Shown in pieces: positions 1-9,770 of a DNA stretch of 64,000 bases. The notes beneath the pieces are model-generated. The model was not told where the DNA came from. It did not search any database and saw only the letters and a program-made list of their open reading frames with translations. Made by a program: the position numbers and the translations under genes. Source of the stretch: Ignavibacteria bacterium (lineage in GTDB: Bacteria; Bacteroidota; Ignavibacteria; Ignavibacteriales; SURF-24); assembly GCA_025612245.1 (NCBI GenBank), contig JAAXKQ010000005.1:196009-260008 (forward strand). Direction: 5' to 3'. Numbering within the stretch: position 1 is the first letter of the stretch; each line of letters starts with the position of its first letter.

Positions 1-62
1 TGGGATGGGAAAAAGGGCGGATCCTTTTTGGGGACCACAAAAGGAGTATTTTTAATAGAAAA

Positions 63-92
63 GGGCTGCATATTCTTAAAAATCTGCAGCCC
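63..92 (-). terminator. Terminator after the YidE/YbjL-like gene
   Basis: Inverted repeat GGGCTGCA (63-70) and TGCAGCCC (85-92). Read on the minus strand it follows the stop codon of the transporter gene at 102 and is followed by a T-rich stretch (TTTTCTATT). This fits an intrinsic terminator with a 14-nt loop. Confidence 0.6.
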
Positions 93-101
93 CGGGAAAA
101 A

Positions 102-1763
102 TTAAAGCGTTAAAAGTATGAACATCTGTGCTACAAGTACCCTCAGGAACATTGCCAGGGGATATACCGTGGCATATGCTGTTGACTGTGCCTGTACCGG
201 AGCAAGAGAATTTGCAAATTCGAGTGCCGGCGGATCGGTCATTGTGCCGCTTATGAGCCCGCATATCTTCAGATAATTAAATTTCATTAGACGCGCAACA
301 ATTGAAACTATCATTATTGGTATGAATGTAATTGCAGCTCCATAAAGCATCCACCAGTAGCCGCCGTTCCAGATAGTACTGATGAAGTTGGCACCGGATA
401 AAAGTCCCACGCTGGCAAGGAAAAGTATGATTCCGACCTCGCGGAGCATCATGTTAGCGCCTGGAGTCATATAGAAATCCATTCTGCCTACCCTGCCTTT
501 ATGTCCCAGAAGAATTGCAATGATCAGTGGGCCTCCGGCAAGACCAAGTTTTGCAGGGGCCGGCAGGCCTGGGATAAAGACCGGAATGCTGCCCAGAATA
601 ACGCCTAAGAAAATTCCGATAAAGACCGGTACAGTATTAGGCACCGAGAGCTCTTTCATGGAATTTCCGAGTTCACTTCTTATTTCGGGCAGTAGGTCTG
701 TTTTACCTACTATTCTTACCGTATCGCCGAATTCCACGGTCGTATCGAGTGATGGGAGAATTTCCATTCCCGCCCTGAATATGCGTGTAATATTGGCTTC
801 ATAACGGCGGTAAATACCGATCTGCTGAATTGTTTTGCCTGAGTATTTTCTGTTGGTGACCAAAACCTGAGCCATGGACAAATCCCCCCTGATCTCACGT
901 TTTTCCTGGATTTTAACTTCACCGATCTTCAGGCCAAGATTTTCAATGTGGTTTTCTGTTGAAACTCCGTAGAGTACATCGCCTTCCTTGATTTCTTCGT
1001 CGTCTACGGCAATAAAGTACTGTTCGCCGCGCTTGATTCGCGAAATGACGAGTTCCTTGTCGATTATAGTCTTGATATAACCAATTTTCTTTCCGAAGAG
1101 CTGGGGATTAGTGACGCAAATGCTTACGCTTTCAAGCTTGGTAGTTGAATTAGCAAGGTTCTTGGTATAATTTTCAGCTTCCTCTTTTACCTTTACCTTG
1201 AAGAATATTCTCACAAGAATCATAGTAAGAATGATACCCATAACACCGAACGGATAGGCTACGGCATAACCCATTCCGGCCAGATTTGCGGCTTCAGCAC
1301 CGGTCTTTGAGAACTCATGAAGAACCTGCTGTGCCGAACCAAGTCCCGGGGTATTTGTAACGGCTCCGCACATAATTCCTGTTGCCAGGGATGGCTGGAG
1401 GCCATAGACCTTATAAAGGACGAATGTTATGGCAAGATTTAATAAAACGATTGAAACTGCAAAAAGGTTAAGCTTTAGTCCCTCATTCTTAAAAGTAGAG
1501 AAAAAGCGAGGGCCTATATCAAGTCCGATTGAATAAACGAACAAAATTAAACCGAAATCACGTGCAAAGCCGATTACGGCTGCATCAGCACGTGCTCCCA
1601 GGTGTGCGATGAGCAAACCTGAGAAGAGGACTCCTGCAATGCCGAGCTTTATATTCTTTATTTCAACTTTCCCGATAATTACACCTGAAAAAGCAGCAAG
1701 ACAAAGATAAAGAAGCGTTGATGCAGTGGTTTGTGTCGTAAATAATGTGTAAAGAAAACTCAT
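102..1763 (-). CDS. YidE/YbjL (AspT-like) family transporter
   Basis: Inner-membrane transporter of the aspartate:alanine exchanger/YidE-YbjL family; the substrate cannot be read from sequence. The 553-residue protein has two halves of hydrophobic segments (about 15-190 and 380-553) around a cytoplasmic part with two TrkA-C-like domains (about 205-285 and 290-375). The family's duplicated membrane motif is seen as GAVTNTPGLGSAQQ at 133-146 and as SGTMTDPPALEFANS in the second half. The length is normal for the family and the gene stands alone on the minus strand with its own terminator. Family assignment is firm; a role in amino acid or dicarboxylate exchange is only family knowledge. Confidence 0.9.
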   Translation of the reverse strand: MSFLYTLFTTQTTASTLLYLCLAAFSGVIIGKVEIKNIKLGIAGVLFSGLLIAHLGARADAAVIGFARDFGLILFVYSIGLDIGPRFFSTFKNEGLKLNLFAVSIVLLNLAITFVLYKVYGLQPSLATGIMCGAVTNTPGLGSAQQVLHEFSKTGAEAANLAGMGYAVAYPFGVMGIILTMILVRIFFKVKVKEEAENYTKNLANSTTKLESVSICVTNPQLFGKKIGYIKTIIDKELVISRIKRGEQYFIAVDDEEIKEGDVLYGVSTENHIENLGLKIGEVKIQEKREIRGDLSMAQVLVTNRKYSGKTIQQIGIYRRYEANITRIFRAGMEILPSLDTTVEFGDTVRIVGKTDLLPEIRSELGNSMKELSVPNTVPVFIGIFLGVILGSIPVFIPGLPAPAKLGLAGGPLIIAILLGHKGRVGRMDFYMTPGANMMLREVGIILFLASVGLLSGANFISTIWNGGYWWMLYGAAITFIPIMIVSIVARLMKFNYLKICGLISGTMTDPPALEFANSLAPVQAQSTAYATVYPLAMFLRVLVAQMFILLTL

Positions 1764-2146
1764 GTTTTATTTATGGTATCTAGTTATTGAATAAATGTAA
1801 ATTGATGTTTAGCAGCAATCACTCATTATTGAGAATGAATGATTATGAAATAACATGGCACAGGCTGAATATTTATCGGAGGTGATGTATAAATATTCGT
1901 ATGCCGGTATTATTTAATAATCATAAAATATTATGTGTGCGCTTTCAGGGAATGTTATGTTAGCTAGAGCAGAAAGTAACCACGAACACAAACATTACCA
2001 ACTGTCAAATCATTATTCATAAAATCCAGGTACCAAAATAGAGAAAAAATTCCTTATTGACAATCTGACATTTTATCTTTTTGATAAATTTGCACGATGA
2101 TGGAATAAATTTTCATCTCCTGAAGGGGCTTAGTGAAAATAAAGCC

Positions 2147-2171
2147 GGCAGAGAGGTGGATCCTCTCTGCC
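2147..2171 (-). terminator. Hairpin downstream of the DMFA-like gene
   Basis: Ten-base-pair perfect stem GGCAGAGAGG (2147-2156)/CCTCTCTGCC (2162-2171) with a five-base loop, 36 bases past the stop codon of the minus-strand gene. On that strand it is followed by GGCTTTATTTT, a weak T tract, so it is a probable terminator. Confidence 0.5.
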
Positions 2172-2207
2172 AAATTCCGGGAAGAGAAAGAATATCTTGC
2201 CACAAAC

Positions 2208-4268
2208 CTACTTCAAAAGAATCATTTTCTTTGCCGCCCTGAAATTCTCCTTTCCATTTAATGATCTGGCCTCAACAGAATAGAAGTAAATTCCCGATGA
2301 AATGCTTTTCTCTGCCATCCATGGGACGTTATATTTGCCTGCTTTTTCGACCTTGTTTACCAGGACAGATATCACCTGGCCGATTGTGTTGTAAATGGTA
2401 ATTTTAACGTTGCATTCGCTTGCAAGGGAGTACTTGATATTGGTTGTGGGGTTGAACGGATTGGGATAGTTCTGCTCAAGGTCGTACTTATATACCACCT
2501 TGTTCCCGTTGCCGGATTCAAGGGCTGAAGTAGGGTTAACATTTATGATCCAGCTTATGGAAGAGGTATCTTTTGAATTATAAACGCAGGCCGTAATTTT
2601 TGTCATTCCAGGTATAAAGGGGACAAAGCTGAACAGGGAATCTGTACTCATCCTCAGTTTGCCGACATACCAGGCATAATTTACCTTCTCGCCATAGGGA
2701 TCTTCAACTTTAAGGCTGAATTTAATTTCTTGACCTACTTCGGCATCAAATTCTCTTTTATTAATAGGGACTATTTCGTAGTTAACAGTATCGGTAACCA
2801 CCTTGGACGGGCTCCAGCCGGTAATATCCGGGGGAAAACTGTTGCTCCAGAACCTGCTGATAATGTTCATCGTGATTTTTTGAACAGTACTGTCCCTGGG
2901 CAGTCCGTATACCCAGTAAATTGACGAGGAGTTAAAGACAGCGCCTCCGTTTTTATTTATGTATAAGCCCATAGTTGTATGCCTGTTGTCTATTGTATCG
3001 CCCTGGCCGATGCAGGGAGAAATTCCGAGAATTCTGAAATTCATGGGGGTGCCGTCTGAGCCCAGTGGTTTTGGAAGCCCGTCCTCCCAACGGAATAATG
3101 CCCCGTCAGTTTCATAGCCGACTATACTGGACAGGGAGTCCTTAGGATCGCGTCCGAAAATTTCGCCTTCCTTTAAGCCCGTATTCTTAAAAATCCAGTG
3201 CTGTGTATTATGAGCCGAGAATCCGCCGTAGCCTTGAGCATGAGTAAAGTCCTTGTGGTTAATGTCATCCACATAACCGGCATTGCGGAAACTGGCGCCG
3301 AGGAACTGGTTTTCGGGCAAGTTCAGAGGTTTGTCGAACCAGTTGACCGTCAGCAGTGAATCTACCTTCCCAAACAGCGGGTCTGTGTGGGGGTATTTAT
3401 AGCAGACCAGTGTGCTGTCGTTATTCTCAATTCTTATCTGCCACCAGCAGGTGTTGCCGGAGAGGCTTAAGTACTTTCCCCCCTGTTTAACATAATTTTC
3501 GACATTGCGTCTCTGGTCTCTGGACCAGTATTCAGCATGCCCGGGCTGGATGACAACCTTATAATGGCTCAAGTAATCAGGGTATCTATGAATGTCCAGT
3601 TCGGTTGCCACTTCGTACCTGATTGAATTACTCTCAAGCCATTTTATCATTTTGTACGGATAGGCTCTGAATTCAGCATATCCGCCGTTGAATAGCGGTC
3701 TGTTGAATGAGACGCGGGCTCCCATTTGTCCGTTTGTTGAATTTTCAGGATAAACGTTCTTCCCGCCGAAAGTATTATAGGCGACCCAGTTAAAAAAGGG
3801 GATGACGACAAGAAGTTCGGAATATGAGCCTGGATTATTCTCCTTTACAAAAAACAGTAATGTTGAAACACCCCGTCCCGTATCCACAGGGAACCTTGCC
3901 GCATAAGCGCCGGATTCCCAGGATTCCGGTATTTTAATGCTCAGGCTTACGGGCCACCTGCAGCCTGTTTCCCACGGCCTGTCTGGAAGGTCTCTGTGTC
4001 CGCCTTCAATATTATTATATGTTTCGACCAGTTTTTCGGTTACTCCAAGTTTATAAATGTTAATGCTATAGGGAGTATGAGTTGTAGATATATAGAAATT
4101 GATCGTCTCGCCCTTGGTGACTGAGCAGGGAGAAGGGTACCCATTTTCATTGTATGCGGGCCTCCAGTCCGCAGGCTGAGAGAACCCGTTCTGGCTGAAG
4201 AAAGCCGAAAATAAGGCTAATAGTAGCAGGAAAGATGTGTTTGAGATCTTTGCAGTTGAAGTTTTCAT
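2208..4268 (-). CDS. Secreted N,N-dimethylformamidase beta-like protein with T9SS sorting tail
   Basis: A 686-residue exported protein. Residues 1-30 are a signal peptide (lysines, then a leucine-rich core). The middle (about 50-520) resembles the large-subunit C-terminal domain of N,N-dimethylformamidase, including the stretch HYKVVIQPGHAEYWS and a glutamine amidotransferase-like fold region with SLSGNTCWWQ. An Ig-like segment follows at about 515-600. The last 80 residues form a type A sorting domain starting LEQNYPNPFNPTTNIKYSL and ending in a basic tail, so the protein should cross the outer membrane by the type IX system and be surface-attached or released. Actual amidase activity is unproven; many T9SS cargo proteins carry this domain without known substrate. 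Confidence 0.85.
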   Translation of the reverse strand: MKTSTAKISNTSFLLLLALFSAFFSQNGFSQPADWRPAYNENGYPSPCSVTKGETINFYISTTHTPYSINIYKLGVTEKLVETYNNIEGGHRDLPDRPWETGCRWPVSLSIKIPESWESGAYAARFPVDTGRGVSTLLFFVKENNPGSYSELLVVIPFFNWVAYNTFGGKNVYPENSTNGQMGARVSFNRPLFNGGYAEFRAYPYKMIKWLESNSIRYEVATELDIHRYPDYLSHYKVVIQPGHAEYWSRDQRRNVENYVKQGGKYLSLSGNTCWWQIRIENNDSTLVCYKYPHTDPLFGKVDSLLTVNWFDKPLNLPENQFLGASFRNAGYVDDINHKDFTHAQGYGGFSAHNTQHWIFKNTGLKEGEIFGRDPKDSLSSIVGYETDGALFRWEDGLPKPLGSDGTPMNFRILGISPCIGQGDTIDNRHTTMGLYINKNGGAVFNSSSIYWVYGLPRDSTVQKITMNIISRFWSNSFPPDITGWSPSKVVTDTVNYEIVPINKREFDAEVGQEIKFSLKVEDPYGEKVNYAWYVGKLRMSTDSLFSFVPFIPGMTKITACVYNSKDTSSISWIINVNPTSALESGNGNKVVYKYDLEQNYPNPFNPTTNIKYSLASECNVKITIYNTIGQVISVLVNKVEKAGKYNVPWMAEKSISSGIYFYSVEARSLNGKENFRAAKKMILLK

Positions 4269-4556
4269 AGGGAGCCTCGGAGAATTTATTACATAAAATC
4301 TGTTTATAGTTATTCCTTCCGTCTTAGCATTTTACATACCTAGCCAGTTATAATAATATTATAATGTAATTATTACAAATTCAAATCAATTTTCAGAATA
4401 CGTGACAATTCGCACAAGGGGTGATGAAGTTTCTGCGTTCTATGTACATTTAATTCCTAACTTTTATTTTATAATTATCAAGCTTATTATAGAAAGCCAT
4501 GGGAAGAGCTTTTTGCCGGCTCACACGGAAATTTAACTAAACAGAGGCTGTTTTAT
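4269..4556. other. Divergent intergenic region
   Basis: This AT-rich 288-bp region separates the minus-strand T9SS cargo gene from the plus-strand operon. It should hold both promoters, but I cannot name convincing boxes. Confidence 0.4.
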
Positions 4557-5045
4557 ATGGGCATGTTTATGAAATATTTCCTTACCTGTTGTGTGGTGAT
4601 TTTACTTACCATTGACTTATTTCCAGATGGTCCTGATGCTGCCAGAACAATTTATATTTTTACGAAAGATGAGGATGTGGCAGCCTTCAGAACCATGGGA
4701 AAAATACTTAATTCATCGGGATACGACCTGGAAGATTCGGAAGAAGCGCTTATGGTTATAACTACGGAGATAATGAATAAGGACTATGGGACGTTTAACC
4801 TGGATAAAATAGCTTTAAGACTCCGTGCGGAGATAGACATGAGGGACAGCATAACAATAATAAAACTTTCCGGAAGTTACCTGGAGAAGGGGATGATTAA
4901 CCAGGCGCTGGCAGAATCCTATTTCGACCAGCACTCAATTGCCATTGCACATTGCTCAGCTTCTTCTCCGGCAGGGGAGACGGCGTGGAACTATATGATG
5001 GGAGTAGCACAAAAATACAAAAACGGAAAGATACTGGTTCAATAG
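4557..5045 (+). CDS. Exported protein of unknown function
   Basis: A 162-residue protein, not recognised. The N-terminus (MKYFLTCCVVILLTIDLFP) is a likely signal peptide or lone anchor. The rest is soluble and mixed alpha/beta by composition, with no catalytic motif I can name. Two starts are possible: ATG 4557, preceded by AGAGG at good spacing, or ATG 4569, which gives a cleaner signal peptide. It lies 45 bp before the membrane ferredoxin gene on the same strand and may be co-transcribed with it. Confidence 0.65.
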   Translation: MGMFMKYFLTCCVVILLTIDLFPDGPDAARTIYIFTKDEDVAAFRTMGKILNSSGYDLEDSEEALMVITTEIMNKDYGTFNLDKIALRLRAEIDMRDSITIIKLSGSYLEKGMINQALAESYFDQHSIAIAHCSASSPAGETAWNYMMGVAQKYKNGKILVQ

Positions 5046-5090
5046 TGGAATATATATTATAGATACGAATAATTTTAGCCCGGTGAAATT

Positions 5091-6473
5091 ATGTTTACAG
5101 GAATTGAAAAGCTGGAATATAAAAAAGCAGAGAAAACAAAAGGTACTGCCAGGGAAAACGAATTTAACCTTCTTAATATTCCTTTAATAAAAAAACTGCT
5201 GCTCTGGAAGGCATTCCCATATTCAGTGCAAACGCTCATTCTGCTGGTTCTGTTGGGGTTTATTATGCTGGGATGGGGCGTTTATACGCCTGAAGGCCAG
5301 GATGAAGAACTCTTTGCAAAGACCAATATAGTCTGCTTGGTGATCTGGGGCATATGGTGGCCCCTGATGATATGGACAGTTGTTGTTTTAGGGCGAATCT
5401 GGTGTATGGTATGCCCGCTTGAGCTGATGAACCGGATAGGCGGAAAGATAGGACGAGTCCTGAAGATAAAGAAACTTTCCATAAGCGGACCTATAAGATC
5501 CGGTTTCGTTATTGTGAGTCTATATGCCTTAATTCAACTCTTAGTCTCGGGCACGGGATTGCATTATGTTCCTGCTTACACGGCTCTATTCCTAAGCTGT
5601 CTGATTGCCTTTGCTCTGATTACAGGACTGGTTTTTAGCGCGGGATCGTTCTGCAAAGGATTTTGCCCCATAGCCATGACGTTAAATGCCTATAGCCGGG
5701 GCGGCATGCTGGCTGTAAGGGCGGGTTCGGTGGATAAATGCGAGGAATGTAAAGAGAAGAGCTGCATCAGGAGAAAGGAGAATAAAGGTGCGTTAAATCA
5801 GGAGGGCGGCTGCCCGGCAAACCTTTATCCGCCTCACTTAACAAGCAATAAAGACTGCATGCTATGCGCTCAGTGCATAAAGGCATGCGAACCCGGCAAC
5901 ATGCAGCTACTGCTCAGGCACCCTTTTAGTAAAAAAGATCGGCGTGAAAAAAGAGCCTCCTGGGCACTGACTATCTTCGTTATGATAGACAGCGGGTTTG
6001 TCTTGGGGGAAATATGTGAGCAGTGGGCTTTAACTGATAAATTATTTATGACAGTTCCACAATACATTATGAATTATTTCAGTTGGCAGGATTATTCAGG
6101 ATGGGGTGAAGGGATCTGGACACTTTTCATTTTCCCACTGGTCCTTTGGGCGTTCTCGGGGATTGCCCTTAAGAGCATTGGTGCCGTTAAGAGCATAATG
6201 CACTGGTGGAGGTCTTTTGCTTTTCGTGCGGTAATCATTTTCTCATCGCTGCACTTGATTAAAAGTCTCTTAAGATTTACCGAATGGTCGGCTTTTTTAC
6301 CGTATGCATTAAAGCATGCAGGTGGAATAAACAAAGCGAGGGCGATTAACAGCGGCATTTTAACGTCTCCACAGTCCATTTTTAACCAGTATGCGGTTTT
6401 AGTGATCAGTTCAGGAATCCTTTGCTTTGCGCTGTATTTCTTTATACGTGAAAAGCATTTAGGAAACAGCTAA
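5091..6473 (+). CDS. NapH-like polytopic membrane 4Fe-4S protein
   Basis: A membrane electron-transfer protein of 460 residues related to NapH/NosR/CcoG-type ferredoxins. Hydrophobic spans lie at about 35-60, 75-100, 140-160, 170-195 and four to five more in the C-terminal half. Cysteine motifs on the cytoplasmic loops are WCMVCPLE, FCKGFCP, KCEECKEKSC, GGCPANL and the ferredoxin-type CMLCAQCIKACEPG, enough for two or more clusters. Members of the family pass quinol-derived electrons to periplasmic reductases or act in metal and cofactor maturation. No reductase gene is adjacent, so the partner is unknown. Family assignment is good; the pathway is open. Confidence 0.8.
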   Translation: MFTGIEKLEYKKAEKTKGTARENEFNLLNIPLIKKLLLWKAFPYSVQTLILLVLLGFIMLGWGVYTPEGQDEELFAKTNIVCLVIWGIWWPLMIWTVVVLGRIWCMVCPLELMNRIGGKIGRVLKIKKLSISGPIRSGFVIVSLYALIQLLVSGTGLHYVPAYTALFLSCLIAFALITGLVFSAGSFCKGFCPIAMTLNAYSRGGMLAVRAGSVDKCEECKEKSCIRRKENKGALNQEGGCPANLYPPHLTSNKDCMLCAQCIKACEPGNMQLLLRHPFSKKDRREKRASWALTIFVMIDSGFVLGEICEQWALTDKLFMTVPQYIMNYFSWQDYSGWGEGIWTLFIFPLVLWAFSGIALKSIGAVKSIMHWWRSFAFRAVIIFSSLHLIKSLLRFTEWSAFLPYALKHAGGINKARAINSGILTSPQSIFNQYAVLVISSGILCFALYFFIREKHLGNS

Positions 6474-6561
6474 CCAAAAACGAAATAGAATTTTGGGTAT
6501 ATGAGTAATTATTTGTTATTTTGCAGGACGTATATTCAAAACTGAATAAAGATATATCCTA

Positions 6562-7524
6562 ATGAAAAGTCCTGTTACTGTTTTTCATTTTACTCGGCCC
6601 AGTAAGGAACTGATAGTTGAATATTCCAGGAGAATATCCGCGTACGGAGCTGTAGTCTGTTTTGATTTTGAAGACATATTAATGGATCTTTCAATACATT
6701 CCTACAGTGAGGAAGAAAGGGCAACCCTAAGATCAGCGATAGCAGAAACTCTGGAGGCACTCTCCAGGCAGCAAGGCGGTCCCAAAGTTGGCGTCAGGTT
6801 AAACAGCATATCAAGTATTCATTTCGAAAATGACCTCAGGATATTAAAGCGCCTCAGCCCGCGTATATTTCTGGATGCGGTATTCCTTCCCAAAGTAGAG
6901 GCTTCCGAAGAGCTCAGCGCTGCAATAGAAGTGCTTCACGAAGAAGGGATTAAGTTCGGCGAAATAATACCGGTGATAGAGACGAAGTGTGGAATGGAAA
7001 ACCTCAAAAGGGTATTTAGTATAAAAGATAGTGAGTTCAAAAAAATAGCTTTCGGGCATTGTGATTTCAACCGCGACAATAATTATTTCCCGTTTTTTCA
7101 TCAGGACACTGAGAAATACTGGCAGTGGATAAATCAAATTCTATCCTGTGCCGAAGGTTACAATAAAATCTTCGTCAATTCTCCATATCTGCGGCTAGAG
7201 GATGCTGAGGGTTTTACAAGAATGCTCATGCGGTTAAAAGGAAAAACACCAAACGGCATAGGGCAAATAACATTAGCCGAAAATCAAACAAAGATGTGTG
7301 CCGAATTCAAAAGCCATAGAGTAACATTGGAAAATGCTATTGCCGTAAGGCCACAAGATAAACTCAGAAAAGCGATTGAGATTATCTCTGACTTTGAAAA
7401 CAACAGGATCCCGAATAAAAGTATTTCGGTAAATAATAAAAGAATATTGATTTCGCCACATGAGTATGCCGCAGCCGTAGAATACATGAATGTTCACGCG
7501 AGGGAATATGAGATTTCCAAATAG
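6562..7524 (+). CDS. HpcH/HpaI-CitE family aldolase/lyase-like protein
   Basis: A 320-residue TIM-barrel protein of the citrate lyase beta/HpcH-HpaI superfamily, which cleaves or forms C-C bonds of acyl-CoA or oxo-acid substrates with a divalent metal. Visible family elements in order are FDFEDILMD near residue 35, VGVRLNS near 78, the metal-ligand region IPVIETKCGM near 138 and FGHCDFNRD near 168. It overlaps the following SGNH-like gene by 17 nt, which implies translational coupling. Such CitE-like proteins also occur in polysaccharide and secondary-metabolite loci; the substrate here is unknown. Confidence 0.75.
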   Translation: MKSPVTVFHFTRPSKELIVEYSRRISAYGAVVCFDFEDILMDLSIHSYSEEERATLRSAIAETLEALSRQQGGPKVGVRLNSISSIHFENDLRILKRLSPRIFLDAVFLPKVEASEELSAAIEVLHEEGIKFGEIIPVIETKCGMENLKRVFSIKDSEFKKIAFGHCDFNRDNNYFPFFHQDTEKYWQWINQILSCAEGYNKIFVNSPYLRLEDAEGFTRMLMRLKGKTPNGIGQITLAENQTKMCAEFKSHRVTLENAIAVRPQDKLRKAIEIISDFENNRIPNKSISVNNKRILISPHEYAAAVEYMNVHAREYEISK

Positions 7525-8299
7525 TCCCTTGCCTGATATTAAAGTGTTGATAGCGGGAGGGTGTTTTCCGGTTCAGGACAATATAAAAGAACCGGACTTG
7601 TACTATCAGATTGTGCGACAAAAAATACTGGAAGAATGCGGAATTCATCTTTCTATAGATATTCTGAGGTATGAGGATATAAAAAGCTGCCTGGAGCTGG
7701 TAAAAAAGAAAGTTGCGGCCAGTAAACCGGACTTTTTATTGTTTCACATGCGTGCGGAACCTGTTCTGCCGAAGGTTAAATTCTATAATGTTTACACCGA
7801 CAGTAAAGGCAGGCTGAAAAGGTCAATCAGGATATTTACGAAAGTTGTCATAAGAATTGCCGGAGGGGAAAAAATCTCCAAGAGAGTTGTTCCGGAAAAG
7901 AGCCTGGGAAAATTTCACAATTGCCTGAGAGAATTGAACTACCTGCTAGGCATTCTGGCGTTTAACTTCATAAAGATGAAAAAAGATCATCTTGAGCTTA
8001 TAAAGGAGATAACCGGATACTGCAAAGCTAAGGATATTGAACCCATAATAACCGGTCCGGTATCAAGACCGAGGTCATATTTTGAAAATTTAATTTCAGA
8101 AAAAATTTATGAATTTGCCGGCAGGCATACTGGCAAGACACAAGAGCAATGCCTGAATCTCCTTGGGCTTGAAGATGAGAAAGGTGAGTTCCTTTTCTGC
8201 AAAGACCTTATAAAGGTAAATGAAGCAGGGCACAAGCGAATTGCAGAAATGATTTTTGAACAAATGCTGCAAATGTGTGCTTTTAGAAGAGTGATATGA
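7508..8299 (+). CDS. SGNH/GDSL-like hydrolase
   Basis: A 263-residue protein with a weak SGNH-hydrolase pattern: a glycine-rich block I near the N-terminus (VLIAGGCFPVQD), a central FLLFHMR strand, IITGPVSRPRSY, and a C-terminal VNEAGHKRIAEMI that matches the His-bearing block V. The canonical nucleophilic serine of block I (GDS) is replaced by GGC, so catalysis by Cys or loss of activity is possible. I prefer ATG 7508, which follows GAGGGA, over the in-frame ATG 7490. The start lies inside the upstream CitE-like gene, which suggests the two proteins act together. Function remains unassigned. Confidence 0.6.
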   Translation: MRFPNSPLPDIKVLIAGGCFPVQDNIKEPDLYYQIVRQKILEECGIHLSIDILRYEDIKSCLELVKKKVAASKPDFLLFHMRAEPVLPKVKFYNVYTDSKGRLKRSIRIFTKVVIRIAGGEKISKRVVPEKSLGKFHNCLRELNYLLGILAFNFIKMKKDHLELIKEITGYCKAKDIEPIITGPVSRPRSYFENLISEKIYEFAGRHTGKTQEQCLNLLGLEDEKGEFLFCKDLIKVNEAGHKRIAEMIFEQMLQMCAFRRVI

Positions 8300-8329
8300 A
8301 AAATATTTTTTAATCATCCCGGAATTATC

Positions 8330-9595
8330 ATGAATAAGAACCGCATAATTAATGTCATTTTATTTTTCATTATATTCACAAATTTATTATTCGGGCAGAA
8401 TATGAAAGTAACAGATAACATCAACTACCTGTTGCTAAAGGAAGACTATTCCGGCGCAATTGCTGAAATCAAAAAATGTCTGCAGACAGATTCATTAAAC
8501 ACTACCCTGATATTTAAGTTAGGACTTGCATATCAAAAATCCTTACAATTCGGCAGAGCAGTTACTTCGTACACAAAAGTATTGCATCTGAAGCCTGGCG
8601 ATACCGATGCCACGAGTTTACTGGGTCAGTGCTATCTTGAATTCGGCCAAATAAATATGGCATATCCATTATTCAAAGATCTATTTGAAAAAGATTCCAA
8701 CAATGTCAAGAATGGATTACAATATGCCGGAATACTGGTAGAACGGAATAAATACCCGGAAGCTTTAGCTGTATATAGAACCTTATTGTCCAGGGATTCC
8801 TCAAATGGTTATATTTATCGCGAGATTGGCCATTGCTACTACCTGATGGATTCGTTGGGCACAGCCGGCAAATATTATGAACTCTCACTAAAGCGTAATA
8901 AATTGGATAATATTGCACTTCAGCAGTTTGTGAATATATGCCTTAAGACTCACCGTGGCAAACGGGCCATCGATCTGCTTAGTGTATACGTTTATAAGTA
9001 TCCAACCGATGCTTTCTACCATAAGCTCCTTGCGGACTCCTATTTTGAGGCCAAGATTTATGATTATGCCAGCTCTTCTTATACCAAAGCGGTTTTCTAT
9101 GGCGATTCATCAGCATATGTTTATCAAAAATTGGGTATAAGCCAATACTCATACGCAAACCAGCTGGATTCAATTAAGGCTTCCCAAAAAATGAAGAATT
9201 ACACTTTTGCAATAAAAGCTCTGCAAGCGGCCTTATCAAAAGATTCCAGCGCAATTACGTTTTATTTTCTTGCTTCTGCCAATCAGAAGATTGGTAATTA
9301 TGAGAAATCAGTCGGTTTATTCAGGAAAGCCATTGAACTTATTATGCCCGGGGTATTACCGGATATATATTTGCGCTTATCCGAAAGTCTTCTAAACCTA
9401 AAGGAATATGACAAAGTCATAGATATCTACGAAACTGTGTTGAAATTAAGGCCAAATTATTCGGAGCTTCTCTACAAAATTGGGCACATATATGAAAATA
9501 TCTATCACAATAAAGCGAATGCGGCAAAGTATTATAAAGAATATATGAAGTGCAAGGATATCGGTAGCGAGTCTATAAGTGAAAAACCGGATTGA
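8330..9595 (+). CDS. Exported tetratricopeptide-repeat protein
   Basis: A 421-residue TPR protein. Residues 1-23 (MNKNRIINVILFFIIFTNLLFG) are a signal peptide. The remainder is a nearly continuous series of about ten 34-residue TPR units, clear from repeats such as AVTSYTKVLHLKPGDTDATS, ALAVYRTLLSRDSSNGYIYR and VIDIYETVLKLRPNYSELLY. It should be a periplasmic scaffold. It follows the SGNH-like gene by 30 bp and may share its transcript. No partner can be named. Confidence 0.85.
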   Translation: MNKNRIINVILFFIIFTNLLFGQNMKVTDNINYLLLKEDYSGAIAEIKKCLQTDSLNTTLIFKLGLAYQKSLQFGRAVTSYTKVLHLKPGDTDATSLLGQCYLEFGQINMAYPLFKDLFEKDSNNVKNGLQYAGILVERNKYPEALAVYRTLLSRDSSNGYIYREIGHCYYLMDSLGTAGKYYELSLKRNKLDNIALQQFVNICLKTHRGKRAIDLLSVYVYKYPTDAFYHKLLADSYFEAKIYDYASSSYTKAVFYGDSSAYVYQKLGISQYSYANQLDSIKASQKMKNYTFAIKALQAALSKDSSAITFYFLASANQKIGNYEKSVGLFRKAIELIMPGVLPDIYLRLSESLLNLKEYDKVIDIYETVLKLRPNYSELLYKIGHIYENIYHNKANAAKYYKEYMKCKDIGSESISEKPD

Positions 9596-9770
9596 AAGGC
9601 TTTGCACTAAATATTGGCTGGGTTAAATACGCCTATAAAGCGCAATAAGCTATAACCCGGCTTATAATTCTTTACAAATATTTTGACAAAAAAAGTAAGA
9701 TTATCTACTTTCACCTTAGGAATATTTCTTTGAAACCCTAACTGATTAAAAACATTCCTGGAGCAGTAAA

